Below, piece by piece: positions 12,216-23,297 of a stretch of 64,000 nucleotides of DNA. The position numbers were made by a program, and so were the translations under genes. The notes under the pieces were generated by a model. It was not told where the DNA came from, searched no databases, and was given only the letters and a program-made list of their open reading frames with translations. How positions within the stretch are numbered: position 1 is the stretch's first letter; each line of letters opens with the position of its first letter. Origin of the DNA: Quillaja saponaria (lineage: Eukaryota; Streptophyta; Magnoliopsida; Fabales; Quillajaceae); contig CM055607.1 in assembly GCA_029379385.1 (NCBI GenBank), positions 16,182,001 through 16,246,000 on the forward strand. The letters run 5' to 3'.

Positions 12216-12404
12216 GAGTAGCTATTACTTCTTTGTAGTTGTTTTCTGTTTTATCAAATATAAAAAAAAAAAAAAAAAAAAAATTACCACTCATTTCTCT
12301 TGTGTTTTTTTCTAATTAACAACATGTTACATAATATCACCTAAGCTTAAAGAAAATGCGCTTTTAATAATATTCCCTTCATTACAATAAAATAGGATAT
12401 CAGA

Positions 12405-12818
12405 GATAGACAAATTTTGTTTCTTATAATGCAAAATTTGTCTTTTATCTCTCAAAAAAATCTCATGGTTGATGACTTGTTAGAGACGAAAATCATATTC
12501 GTCTATAAGAATGTGCATCTAAGATACAATTTTTTGTCTCTGATAATCGAAGAATTTTTTACTCAATCCGTCTCTAATATTTTAAATCACGTCAATGGTA
12601 CAAGTTGCTAAGATAAATAGATTTATCAAAGACATTAGTTATTAGAGACAAAATCATTCGTCAATCATATTCATGTTTTTATTAAAAATAATTATTTTAC
12701 TTGAATTTTAATTTTTTTTCAAAATCTGCTAAATGCATCGTTCCAAATAAAAAACTGAAAACATCAAATACAATTAAAAAATAACTACAATAAATAATTT
12801 GGTCTCACTACAAGAATT
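12405..12818. repeat. gagaca/tgtctc motif cluster with a CACTACAAGAA end
   Basis: Between about 12,405 and 12,660, short motifs such as agacaaattttgt, tagagacgaaaatc, tttgtctctgat and gtctctaat recur on both strands, like subterminal repeats of CACTA elements. cactacaagaatt at 12,806 looks like a CACTA terminus but points away from the cluster. Possibly the debris of two element ends. Confidence 0.35.
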
Positions 12819-12819
12819 C

Positions 12820-14950
12820 AAAACTATGATTTCAACAACAAATAACTTATTGCAATTTTAATACAAATTAAAAGATTCAAGTGAATTACTCTGCACGCAA
12901 TATTGAGTTCTTCTTAATTTTTTTTTCAGCTTCATATTTGGCAAAATACAAATAAAATATGAAATAAGACAACTAAATCAGCAATTATAACAAAATGTAA
13001 CATAAGAAAGGATAGTTAGAGCCACCTATTTAATTGCAAATGAAGTAAGCGAATTCTATGATCTTAATGCTACTAAATTCAAATTTAATTTGAACAATTA
13101 ACTATAATTATATGTTTTTAGCAGTCAGTATGTCCAGGTCAAGTTACGCCCATATCGGTTAATCTCCTCTCAAGTTTGATCAAATGCAAATCTTTCACAC
13201 TGGAATTAAAAAATTTATGAAATTTTACTCTCTACAGTCTCATCCCCAAGAAAATTCAAAACAAGAAAATCGAAAGCACACATTTTTAAACCACCAAGCC
13301 AACCTTTGGTTAACAATCACTTGACAACACATTGAAACTCTTCTCCTGCGCATAATACGGATTATCCATAGTAGCAAACCAAAATTATGTGACCTCCTTT
13401 AACAAAAAATTAATATAAAATCTACAATATCATGCAATTATTAGCCATTTATAATAATATACATTGTAACTATGATAGCTTAGTCTTTTTTGAGTTAACT
13501 TATTAGATTTAATAACTAATTTGGATGATTGTGAGTTATTTACTTATTATGACTCAAATTAGAGGGTTATGTGTATAATTCAATAGTTCATGAGGATTAT
13601 TATAAAATGAGTGATCATTCATGGGGTAAAGAGCAATTGACTATATATATTAATAAGAACTTTATTTTAATTAGAGAAGTGTAAATTATAATTATTATTA
13701 ATTATTTTTGTTGGTTTTAGGAGAGGTCAGTGATCAAACTCATGACCTGGGGCGGGGGAGAACCTTAAGCTTTGTTACTAAACATACATGATATATTACC
13801 ATTTTTAATAGAAAAATATTTTTGAAAATATGATATATATATAGACAATAGTCATATGCATGCACGTGTAATGCATATGCTACACACATGTTGAATGACT
13901 TTTCTAAAAATTTTAAAGTTCTCATTTAATTTTATTTAAAAGAGAAAATATAAGTTAGTGTATGAGTAAAATTGAGATAAAGTTTAATAGAATTCAAATT
14001 GAGATAAAGTTTTCCGATTCTCAAATTTCATGTTATTATTCAAACTCTACTTATATCATCATCAATTTTAGAATAATAGGTACACACATAATCATTTTAT
14101 TGTTATTCGTTATTCTTATTTCTTTAATTAATTTTCTTTCGTTTATTCTTCCCTCTTTCTCTAATCTTGATTCATTATTGTTAATTTGTATTGTGTGACT
14201 TGCAGATGTAAAGAAAAATGGTTTATCATTACTTGGAAGTTTGGATCCAGTGCTTAATTACTCTCACAATAACAAATTTTATTGGTTGATGTTATTATAT
14301 GTAAGTACGACAATGTTGTTCTCATGAAATTAAGTTTTTGGGAAAAATGAACAAATTATCATTAATAAATCATAGAAACGGTACTTATAAGAGAAATAAA
14401 AGATCGACAAATCTTGATTAGATCTAGTGTTATAACATCAAATAAAATTTAACTTCTTTTTTTTCTAACTAAATTGCATATATATGTACCTTGATTCCTA
14501 AACATGACATGAAAATTGTCATAAATCGACGTCTCAACATTTTTTATCAATAAAGATCTCCTAATAAGAGAGGTAAATCGGATCAACTGCAATAAAACTC
14601 CTAAAAGAAAGAGCAAATTCCATAACAAAAACTTAAAAATTCTTAAGAACAATAAAAAAAAATGACTAGATTTGAGAAAAATAATATCATAATCTCTAAA
14701 TCTATTATAAAAATAGTTATTTTTAAAGCTTATTTATTCCTAAAAAAAAGAAAAAAAAAAAAGATAAAAGGGTTGCCCTCGATGGAGAAGGATGGTTGCC
14801 CCTTGTAAAGAGAGTTTTAAGAAACTTTGAAGAAAAAATAGACTTCTCTCTAGTTGATGTAAATTAATGGTCTAAATAAATTAAAAGTTATTTCAATATT
14901 TTTGTCAATAACATTTTTCTAATATTAGCCAAATATTGTAACGCAAAAAT
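12820..14950. other. AT-rich intergenic stretch
   Basis: No gene seen. Around 13,715-13,790 the minus strand reads aggtcatgagtttgatcac after gtttagtaacaaagcttaag. This is loosely like pol III B and A boxes of a tRNA-derived SINE, but too weak to call. The open frames at 13,740-13,925, 13,962-14,198 and 14,449-14,652 have AT-rich composition and no recognisable product. Confidence 0.5.
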
Positions 14951-15000
14951 CTCTTAAGAGACCCTCATTTTCTCTATGAGTTTTCTCTCTCTAGGAGGCA

Positions 15001-15710
15001 ATGGGTATATCATCTAGTCTTGTACTAGTTTTCGTATCCTTCTGTGAGATTTTTTCAGGAATTGGATTGGTAATGGACCTAATCATCAACAGTGGATTGC
15101 ATACCATAGATGATGAAGTTGAGGTAGTGGAATTGGAGGAGGAAGAGAATGATCATGCCATTTTTTGGGGTCTCCTTGTATCTATTTGGAAAGCTTTGGA
15201 CGGATAATCCCTTCAACTCTCAGACTTTCATGAACACAATAAAGCTAGTTTGGAGGGTGAGGCATGGAGTGGACATCAAGGAGGTGGAGAAAAATATGTT
15301 TGTTTTCCATTTTTATCATCGGAAGGATAAGGAAAGGGTTTTGCAGAATGAACTATGGCATTTCAGCAATAACATCGTGATCTTGAAAGATATGAAGGTT
15401 AATGAATAGCCATCAAAGGTAGTTTTTTGTATGGTACTTTTTTGGGTTCGATGTTATGATTTGCCCTTTAATAACCATGGTGAAAAGAATGTCAAGTCCT
15501 TAGTTGAGAGAGTTGGGAGGTTTGTTGAGATAGATAAAGCTGATGATTTGAAATGGAGCACCTATATTTGTTTTTGTGTCCTGATCGATGTTCGAAAGCT
15601 AAAGCCAAAAATGGTAGTAGGAGAATGGGGCATATGATGAAAGATTGCAAAGTGGATATAGAGCAACACAGTAATGAAGATGAACTGCAGCCATATGGGG
15701 CTTGGTTAAG
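15001..15710 (+). pseudogene. LINE ORF1 relic: DUF4283 and zinc knuckle
   Basis: Starts ATGGGTATATC at 15,001. Two frame changes follow (near 15,190 and 15,410). The pieces read GKLWTDNPFNSQTFMNTIK, FVFHFYHRKDKERVLQ, FWVRCYDLPFNN and GHMMKDCK, then a PYGAWLRA tail. This is the DUF4283 RNA-binding domain followed by a CCHC-type knuckle, the usual ORF1 of plant L1 elements. A Pro/Asn-rich, non-conserved linker fills the space to about 16,500. Not functional as read. Confidence 0.82.
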
Positions 15711-16560
15711 GGCTTACCAATGATGAGAGGCTATAACCAACCAAGTCTGTAGCCATCATGTAGGTCGAAGAGTAACCAAACCAGTAGCCCCCGAAACTAC
15801 CATAGCAGATCATGATGTTCAGCCATGCATTTGCATACACTAGAACACAGCCTACCTACCATTATCCCACTGCCAACTGTAACTCAATTAAAAACCATAA
15901 TCAATCAGCAGAAACAGTTACACAAGTTTTAATGGGCATGAAATCCATGGATCTTAACAATAAGCAAGTAATTTCAAATTCCAAAATGGCCAATCAATCA
16001 ACACAGAGTTAGCAACCTTTATTGCCAATAAACTCGAAACCAGAAAACAACCCTAACCGTAAGCTTTCACACCTAGTCCTCTCAGTTGACCTAGTAGCTG
16101 ATATGATTATTGGCCCAATTAAAATACATGCAACCTAACTTGTGGACCAACCAGAAAGTAACAGTAGCAGAAACCCTAGAAACAACCCAACTTACTTCAG
16201 TCCCAATCTTTTTCCACCCAGTCATACCTAATATGGCAACCTATTCGTTAAACCCATCATAATACCAATCAACTTCAACTAACCAAACCAAACATACCGT
16301 GTCTCAGAAAACCTAAAAAAATAAAAATACAAAACACACTACAACCCGACCATCCAAAACCTGGAAACGGCTTATGTGCTTTAGTCGTCCAAAAGATAAC
16401 AAAGAGAAAGGAATTGCTCATGGGAAATATAGGAGAGAAAGACTCTAATTTTTTTGAATGAAACAAAAGCTTGTGTAGGGAAAAAACAAAAAGAGGATGC
16501 ACATCACCTTATCAAGATCATACCAATAGTGGAGGCTGGCAGGCATCCCTGCTGACAAAC

Positions 16561-19500
16561 ATGAAAATACTTGCTTAGAATTGCCGTGGGCTTAGGAACC
16601 TACCGGAAAGTAATGCATTACACTAAGTACATATAATTGAAGCTCTCGACATAATCTTTTTGTTTAAGTCAGGTTACGAAGTGCAAAGATGGACAAAATA
16701 AAATTTAGATTGCATTTTCAATTTAGGATTTAGGTGGATTGTTCTTGTGATGGTCGTGCAGGAGGGGTGGCATTACTTTTGAATGATAGATTGAATATTA
16801 AGCTATTATCACAATGATTGAATCGTATTGATATAGCCATACATGATGATCATGATGTGGCGGTTTGGACTTGTACTAGTATATACAATTGGCCTGATGA
16901 GGTTAATAAACATCTAACATTTGATTTGCTTCACAGACTTTCCTCATCAAATTCATTACCATGGTCATGTTTTGGAGACTTTAATGCTCTACTGAGCAAT
17001 GAGGAAAAGCAGGGAGGTGCACCTAAACCATGTAGGGACTTATAAGATTTCAAGGAGACAATCCAAGACCTAGACTTCCAAGACTTGGGTTTCACAGGTA
17101 ATCCATTCACATGGTCCAAAGGGAGAGTTGATGAATATAATGTTCAAGAAAGGCTAGACAAATTTTTTGCAACATCGCAGTGGCTGAACCTTTTTTCAAT
17201 AACACCAATTTCTCACCTAGTTCGTTACCATAGCGATCATGCCTTAATCTTTTTGTTTACTGAAAGTTGCAATATAAGTTATAGGAGGAGTAAACATTTT
17301 TGTTTTGAAGCAATGTGGTTTATAAATGAGAGCTGTGGTGAAGTTGTTACTAAAACTTGGAAAGATTATGGGGGGAAATGTTGATGAGAGGATTACTACT
17401 AGCTTTCATGCTTTATTAACATGTAAAAAATCCAAATTTGGTAATGTTACAAAGGATTTGAAGAAGTTACAAAAGAACTTGGCTAGACTTCAAAAAGGAA
17501 CGCAAACGGCGTCAAAAGCAGTTATCACATGATAATGATGAATTACTTCATAAAGAGAAGCTAATGTGTAGGTAAATATCTAGGGCAGTTTGGCTAAAGG
17601 AGGGTAACAAGAACACAGGTTTTTTTTTTTTTTTTTCCACAAAAAGGTTTCCTGATAAAAAAAGTGTAACTCCAACTCCAGTATTCAAGATGACATGGGA
17701 ATGATTTATAGTAAACAGGAGGACACAACTAGTGTTATCAAAGAGTACTTAATGCAACTGTTCACATCCTACCCTCCTAGTGATGTGGACAAGGTCACGG
17801 ACATCGTTTGTGGCCGAGTGACACCTGAGATGAATGATTAGCTCACAAGGTTTTTCATTAGAAAGGAAGTTACATGTTCCATCAATCAAATGCATCCTTA
17901 AATGGCTCCTGGACCAAATGGTATGCCTGCTCTCTTTTATCAAACTTTTTGGAGGGATATTGAGGATGATGTTATCCATTTAGTTTGATTGTTCTAAACG
18001 ATGGTATGAATCATGCTTCCATTAATCATACTTTTGTTGCACTGATTCCCAAAATGAGAAAATCCAAGTATGTAAAAGATCTTCGCCCTATTAGTATGTG
18101 TAATCTTCTTTTCAAAATTATCACGAATAAAATTTCTAATAGGATAAAAATAATTCTCCTTAGGGTTATTTCCAAAAATCAGAATGCTTTTGTTCCAGGG
18201 TGTCTCATTAGGGATAATGCTTTAGTCACATTTGAAGTTTTTCACTATATGAAAAAGAAGACAAAAGGTAAAAAGGGGTATATGGCTTTGAAACTAGATA
18301 TGATAAAAGCATATGATAGAGTTAAATGGGAATTCTTATATGATACTATGCTCAAGATGGGTTTTGACACAATGGGTGAATTTTATTATGAGGTATATGA
18401 CCACTGTGACATATGCATTGCTTGTTAATGGTAAGCCTAGTGATATCTTTTCACCAAGTAGTGGTCTTTGACAAGGGGGTTCACTTTCACCTTATCTTTT
18501 TTTGTTGGTAGCTGAAGTTTTTTCAAGGCTTATTTAGAAAACAGAACTAACAGGTTTTATTTATGGTATAAAAGTGACTTTCCAAGCTCCTTTGATCAGT
18601 CATTTATTTTTTTGTTGACGATTGTCTATTGTTTCCTAAAGTGAACTACAATACTGCCCTTGAAATCAAGGAGATCTTGAAACTTTATAAGCGTGCTTCT
18701 GGGCAAATGACTAATCTTGAGAAGTCTAAACTTTCTTTTTTATCCGAAATGTGGTTGGCACTTTGAAGACAAATGTCCAAGTTTGGATAGGGATAAAGAT
18801 AGTTGAATGTCACTTGAAGTACTTGCGATTACCTACAAAGGTCTAAGAAGTATGTTTTTGAAGGAGTAAAAGATCATATATGGAAGAAAGTGAAAGGGTG
18901 GAAGGAGAAAGCTTTATTAAAGGTAGATAAGTAAGTTCTTATCAAATCTGTGGTCTAGTCCATCCCCACATATGTCATGTCTTGTTTTAAGTTACCTACA
19001 GGTGTTTGTTCTCATATCATTTCACTTCACTTCACTTGTAACTAACTTTTGGTGGGGTAGGAAAGGTGATGAAAAAAGGTTGCATTGGCTTAAATGGGAG
19101 CATCTTTGTTTGCCAAAAAAAAAAAAAGAAAAAAAAGGGAGGATTAGGTTTCTGAAATTTTAATTGCTTCAGTTCAACAATGTTGGCAAAACAAGTATGG
19201 AGATTGTACAAGGAACTGGCTTCTTTAGTGGCTAGGGTGTTCCAAGCAAAATACTATCTTAGGGGGAATATCCTACATGCAACTCTGGGCTATCAACCAA
19301 GCTACACTTAGAGGAGTATCCATAAAGCATTATAGGAAATAGATAAAGAGAGTGGATGGTTGATTGAGAATGGGGAAAACATACAAATATGGCAAGACAA
19401 ATGTCTACCGAAACATAATGGTTTTAAGTTGTGCTCTCCTCCTAGCCTATTATCTCTAAATGCCACGATGGGTGAGTTGATTGATCATGATTTATGCATT

Positions 19501-20110
19501 CAGAAGGCCTTTTTGATTGATTAGATCTTCATGCCCTTTGAAGTAGTACAAATAAAAAATATTCCACTGGGTTCATAAGATGATCGCCTCATTTGGCATG
19601 CAACAAGAGATGGAGTCTTCACTATCAAGAGTGCATATCATATGCTTTTAATGGATCAATTTGGACAATATAATTCTAGAGAATCAGTAGGAAATTCATT
19701 GTGGGGACAATTATGAGAGTTGAGGGTGCAAACCAAAAATTAAACACTTTCTATGGAGCATAGTGCAGGGTGTTGTACCAGTCTATGACAATTTAGTAAG
19801 AAGAGGAATACAAGGGTGTACAAACTGTGATGGGTATGGAGAATGGGAGACTTGCCTTCATACATTGGTGATATGTCCCACGGCGAAGCATGTATGGAGG
19901 TAGGTACAATTTATTTTCCTATAAAATTTTATTGATATTATATACCTTATACTAAGGCTATTTCAACGATTGGATAAGGAGAAGCTTGAACTATTTGCAA
20001 CAATATTGTGGAGTATTTGGAAAGCTCGCTATTTACTAGTTTTTGAGAGGAAAATTTCACAACCAGTAGCCATTGCCCGCCAAGATATTTTACTCTTTGA
20101 AGATTATATA
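16561..20110 (+). pseudogene. LINE ORF2 relic: endonuclease, reverse transcriptase, zf-RVT
   Basis: Begins MKILA with a stop where the conserved tryptophan should be, then NCRGL, the hallmark start of plant L1 endonucleases. Further endonuclease pieces are PWSCFGDFNALL (about 16,960) and LGFTGNPFTWSKGR (about 17,083). Reverse transcriptase runs from about 17,895: PGPNGMPALFYQ, then RPISMCNLLFKIITN, NQNAFVPGCLIRDN, LKLDMIKAYDRVKW and FVDDCL (about 18,611). The zf-RVT segment lies near 19,740-19,900 (DNLVRRGIQGCTNCDGYGE). At least six frame breaks; dead. Confidence 0.85.
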
Positions 20111-20170
20111 AAAATATTCAAAGATTTTTATCACTAATTATACAAATAATCATCAAAGATTTTATTACCC

Positions 20171-20186
20171 AAAAAAAAAAAAAAAA
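20171..20186 (+). repeat. Poly(A) tail of the LINE
   Basis: A16 tract straight after the end of LINE ORF2 remnants, marking the 3' end of the element and confirming its plus orientation. Confidence 0.75.
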
Positions 20187-20253
20187 CTTTTAATGCACTT
20201 TAATCACTTCAAAAAAATCTATATCATTTCAATTATTGTAGACATATATATAG

Positions 20254-20498
20254 GACCAACAATGGGTTGGTTTAGCAGTCAAGGCAGTACTTAAGAAATA
20301 CTCCTTCAAAGAGGTTGAGAGTTCAAGTCCCCTTGACATCCTTTATTGAGGAAAAATCTACGTTCTTACGCATGATCGTGACCACTCTCGGAGAAACCTT
20401 TAGCTTTGGTTCCCGACATAGTGCATCGGGAGTTCTTCTAGATATAGGGTGGTAGTGATGTGGGTGCAATATTTCCTACCGAAATGTGTGGGATACCC
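20254..20498 (+). mobile_element. Candidate tRNA-derived SINE
   Basis: Contains a possible pol III A box (ggtttagcagtcaaggc near 20,270) and, about 45 bp on, a good B box (gagttcaagtcccc near 20,320), as in tRNA-derived SINEs. It is not a tRNA gene: no cloverleaf or acceptor pairing is evident. The 9-mer tatatatag flanks it on both sides (20,245-20,253 and 20,499-20,507), which could be a target duplication, although the word is low in complexity. About 245 bp, a normal SINE length. Confidence 0.45.
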
Positions 20499-20529
20499 TA
20501 TATATAGTCATGAATCATATAAAAGCTAG

Positions 20530-21903
20530 TGAATAACTCATAAAGATATTAAGGGATATGGATAAAACGAAGAATTCCTTAAACTTGAAATGATTTGTGT
20601 TGTCATATATATTAATGTTTTGAATTTCAATAAATTTGATATAAGCAATAGTTTAGCATATGATTATCATGTGGTGTTTATAAAGTGGCTCCACCATTGT
20701 ACTGAGCAAGTAAGTTAAGTGTTTTTTATTGATAGAGAATATAATGATTTCTCCTCACATTGTGATGTAGGATAAGAATGGGTCAAAATATATTAATCTT
20801 TTGTATTTCTATAAATTTGAATGTAAGCAATAGTTTAGTTTTATTTTGTGTTTTTTTCATCTGCATGGGAAATAGAAGTATGAGTTAGTTACTTACAGTA
20901 GCATATAAATAGTTTGTTAGTTTTTTGTCCCATGTGGCTTGGATATTAGAATATATATATAGGAGTAATACTACGTACACACACATATCTCACACAAGTA
21001 CAACATCATCTTTTTATCCTTGTACATTCCAAATCAAATCTTACTATATTAGTCTACTAATTTCTTTCACATCTTTTATATTAAATAATTATAGAGAACA
21101 CTTAATTAAAACTAAAGATTCATTTTCTAAAAAATTATTTTTATTTTGTCTTTATCTTTTTACTTTTAATATTTTGTCTACTGCTACAAAATATTCTTTT
21201 TCATCATATTCTTTTTCTACTGCTACATATCTCTAATGGTTTCTAATACAAATAAATTCATTAAAAAAATTAACCAAACAAAAAGAACAAATTAATCTTT
21301 TGATATTAAAAATTTGAGGAAAAAAAGAAAGATAAAAGAATTCATAATATGAAAAGAACTTACTCTTTTTTTTCTTTTTTTTTTTTTAATAATTGAAGAA
21401 ACATATTGGAATTTCAATAAAATGAAGGTAGAAAAAAAAAATATACAAGAAATAAAATTTTTTTTTCTTCAGCTAAATAAACATTACAAAAGATACATAA
21501 GAAATTTGGATACAAATTACCAAAATTTTAATCATTGTGCTAGTTTCCAATTATTTGAAAAAAAAAAAAGAACAAGGATTAAAAAATCCCTAGAGGAGAA
21601 TAAATGTAGGAGAAGTAATAGGAGATGTAAGTGAGAAAAAAGGAAAACTAAAAAGGAAAAAAAAAAAAAATATATATATATATAAAATAATAATAATTAT
21701 TATATATAGTAATAATAAATTTTAATGATACGAGAAAAATTAGTGAACTAATATGATAAGAGATTATTTAGAATGTTTGGTTACAATGATAAGAATATGA
21801 TATGACACTTGTATGAGATATGTGTGTATGTAGCATTACTTTATATAAAAATATAAGCTTCCTATTAAGTTAAAAATTATTTAATTCAATCATTTTATCA
21901 TTT

Positions 21904-21936
<33 letters not shown>

Positions 21937-22255
21937 TATCTTTGATTTCATATTCTAGTATGCGAAAATGAGATAAAGTAGTTTTTTTAATAAAAAAATT
22001 GGTGTCTCTAAAAAAAGGAATATTCAATCTCTAATAAAAAGGTTATTATTTTTAATTAATAATCATAATTTTTAACTTCAAGACATAGATCTAACTATAT
22101 CATAAGGAAAATGTATGTGCAGAGACAAACATTTGTTTCTAAGAAGTTTTTCACTTTCCTTGTTCTATTAATGCCGCATATGTGATGTTATAAATGATAC
22201 ACTATGGTAACTAATTTTGACTTTCGGTCTTAATTGAAGGTAGTAGAGTGCTAAA
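20530..22255. other. AT-rich intergenic stretch
   Basis: No gene recognised. TA repeats occur at about 21,670-21,685 and 21,905-21,928, along with many A/T runs. The open frames at 20,925-21,236 and 21,422-21,634 are composition artefacts without recognisable domains. Confidence 0.6.
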
Positions 22256-22265
22256 ACAATGTATT
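22256..22265. repeat. Left target site duplication of the Mutator-like element
   Basis: acaatgtatt, identical to 26,318-26,327 on the far side of the element. Ten bases fits Mutator-like transposition, which makes duplications of about 8 to 11 bp, most often 9. Confidence 0.9.
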
Positions 22266-22323
22266 GGACTTTTGGACAGAAGGGTCCAAGTCCCAAAAAT
22301 TTTGTACAAAATGGTAAATTTTT
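22266..22323 (+). repeat. Left terminal inverted repeat, 58 bp
   Basis: Matches the reverse complement of 26,260-26,317 at 56 of 58 positions. Differences are one a/t at about position 34 and one g/a at about position 49. Weaker similarity continues inward (shared ccggtttca and tttgtccc words). Confidence 0.92.
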
Positions 22324-22518
22324 TACTTTAATAGCCAAAATGGGGCAAATGATGAAACCAGTGTTTTCAAAACACGGTTTCTGGGTCTGACCTGGACGTG
22401 CCAGGTAGGACCATCGCCCAGATCACTGCACTCGCGTGTGGGGCACGAGTGGCAGCCGACTATTTGTCCCTCTTGGGGCCCGCTTTTGAAAAGCCGGTTT
22501 CAGACGCAGGGTAGCTAT

Positions 22519-22551
22519 GCAGGCTACCCTGCGCGCTGCAGGGTAGCCTGC
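22519..22551. repeat. Left subterminal hairpin
   Basis: Arms of 14 bp (gcaggctaccctgc and its complement) around a 5-nt spacer. The same arm sequence forms the hairpin at the other end of the element (26,175-26,208). Confidence 0.9.
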
Positions 22552-22637
22552 AGCCCTGCTTTGCAGCTAGGCAGCTTTGCTTCCTAGCGATCGCGTCCCG
22601 GGGGCGACCCCCCCCTATACTCACCCCTGCGTCCCCA

Positions 22638-22661
22638 CCCCCCCCCCCCCCCCCCCCCCCC
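22638..22661. repeat. Run of 24 C
   Basis: A homopolymer C tract just inside the left end of the Mutator-like element, mirrored by a G-rich tract near the right end (about 26,147-26,163). Exact length is suspect because of sequencing limits. Confidence 0.9.
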
Positions 22662-22687
22662 AAAAAAAATAATCACCCCTTCTCCTC

Positions 22688-22695
22688 TATAAATA
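22688..22695 (+). promoter_or_regulatory. TATA box of the PMD gene
   Basis: tataaata lies about 600 bp upstream of the PMD start codon and is followed by a CT-rich leader. At least one leader intron is likely in between (donor-like gtaagt near 22,829). The promoter lies within the element, so it moves with it. Confidence 0.6.
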
Positions 22696-23297
22696 CAGAG
22701 GAAGAGCAAGAGGAGAAGACACTCCTCATCACGTCTTCTCCTTATCACCACCTTCATTTCTTATCACATTCATTTTTTCATTTCTTCTGTCAATATTCTC
22801 ATATTCTTTCGATTTACAAGTAAAATCTTGGTAAGTTATACAAATTTTAATTTAAAATTATTATTATTATTATTATTAATTAAATTAAATTATTTTCTTA
22901 TTGAAAAATTTATTACGTATACTATTTAATTTATATTATTTATTATAATTAGTGATATTTACTTATTAATTATTTAAATTACGTATACTATTAAATTTTT
23001 AAAAAATAAAATATAAATAGAAATTATATAAACTATTTAATGTTACACGATATATATGTTTTGTTATTCTAAGTTTATTTATGTTTTCTTTAGGATTATT
23101 GTTGAAATCACGTTGCCGGTGTTGATACTTTTTGCTCATTTGCTTCTTACCTGGTAAGTCATAAAGTTGTATTTATTTTATAGAAAGTTATATTTATTAT
23201 TATTATATGCATGTACCTATATTTACAGTAGTTTTATATTATAATTGTTGAAATATTAATTTTATAGAAAGTTGTATTTATTTTGTTATGCAGATTC

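Larger units (their letters stand above)
14960..20186 (+). mobile_element. L1-type LINE retrotransposon, near full length but decayed
   Basis: Non-LTR retrotransposon with a 5' leader, ORF1 (from about 15,001), ORF2 (from 16,561) and a terminal A16 tract at 20,171-20,186. Domain order is DUF4283 plus zinc knuckle, endonuclease, reverse transcriptase, zf-RVT. Both ORFs carry frameshifts and stops. There is no LTR. The 5' limit is estimated and no target duplication was confirmed beside the poly(A). Confidence 0.88.

Noticed and set aside
12806..12818. cactacaagaatt as the left end of a second intact CACTA element
   Set aside because: No subterminal motif array follows on its inner side and no right end was found.
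20260..20345. tRNA gene
   Set aside because: A and B boxes are present but no cloverleaf or acceptor stem is apparent; better as a SINE head.
22460..22663. Gly-rich minus-strand frame near the left end of the Mutator-like element
   Set aside because: Formed by the C24 tract and hairpin; no family match and it lies in terminal non-coding DNA.
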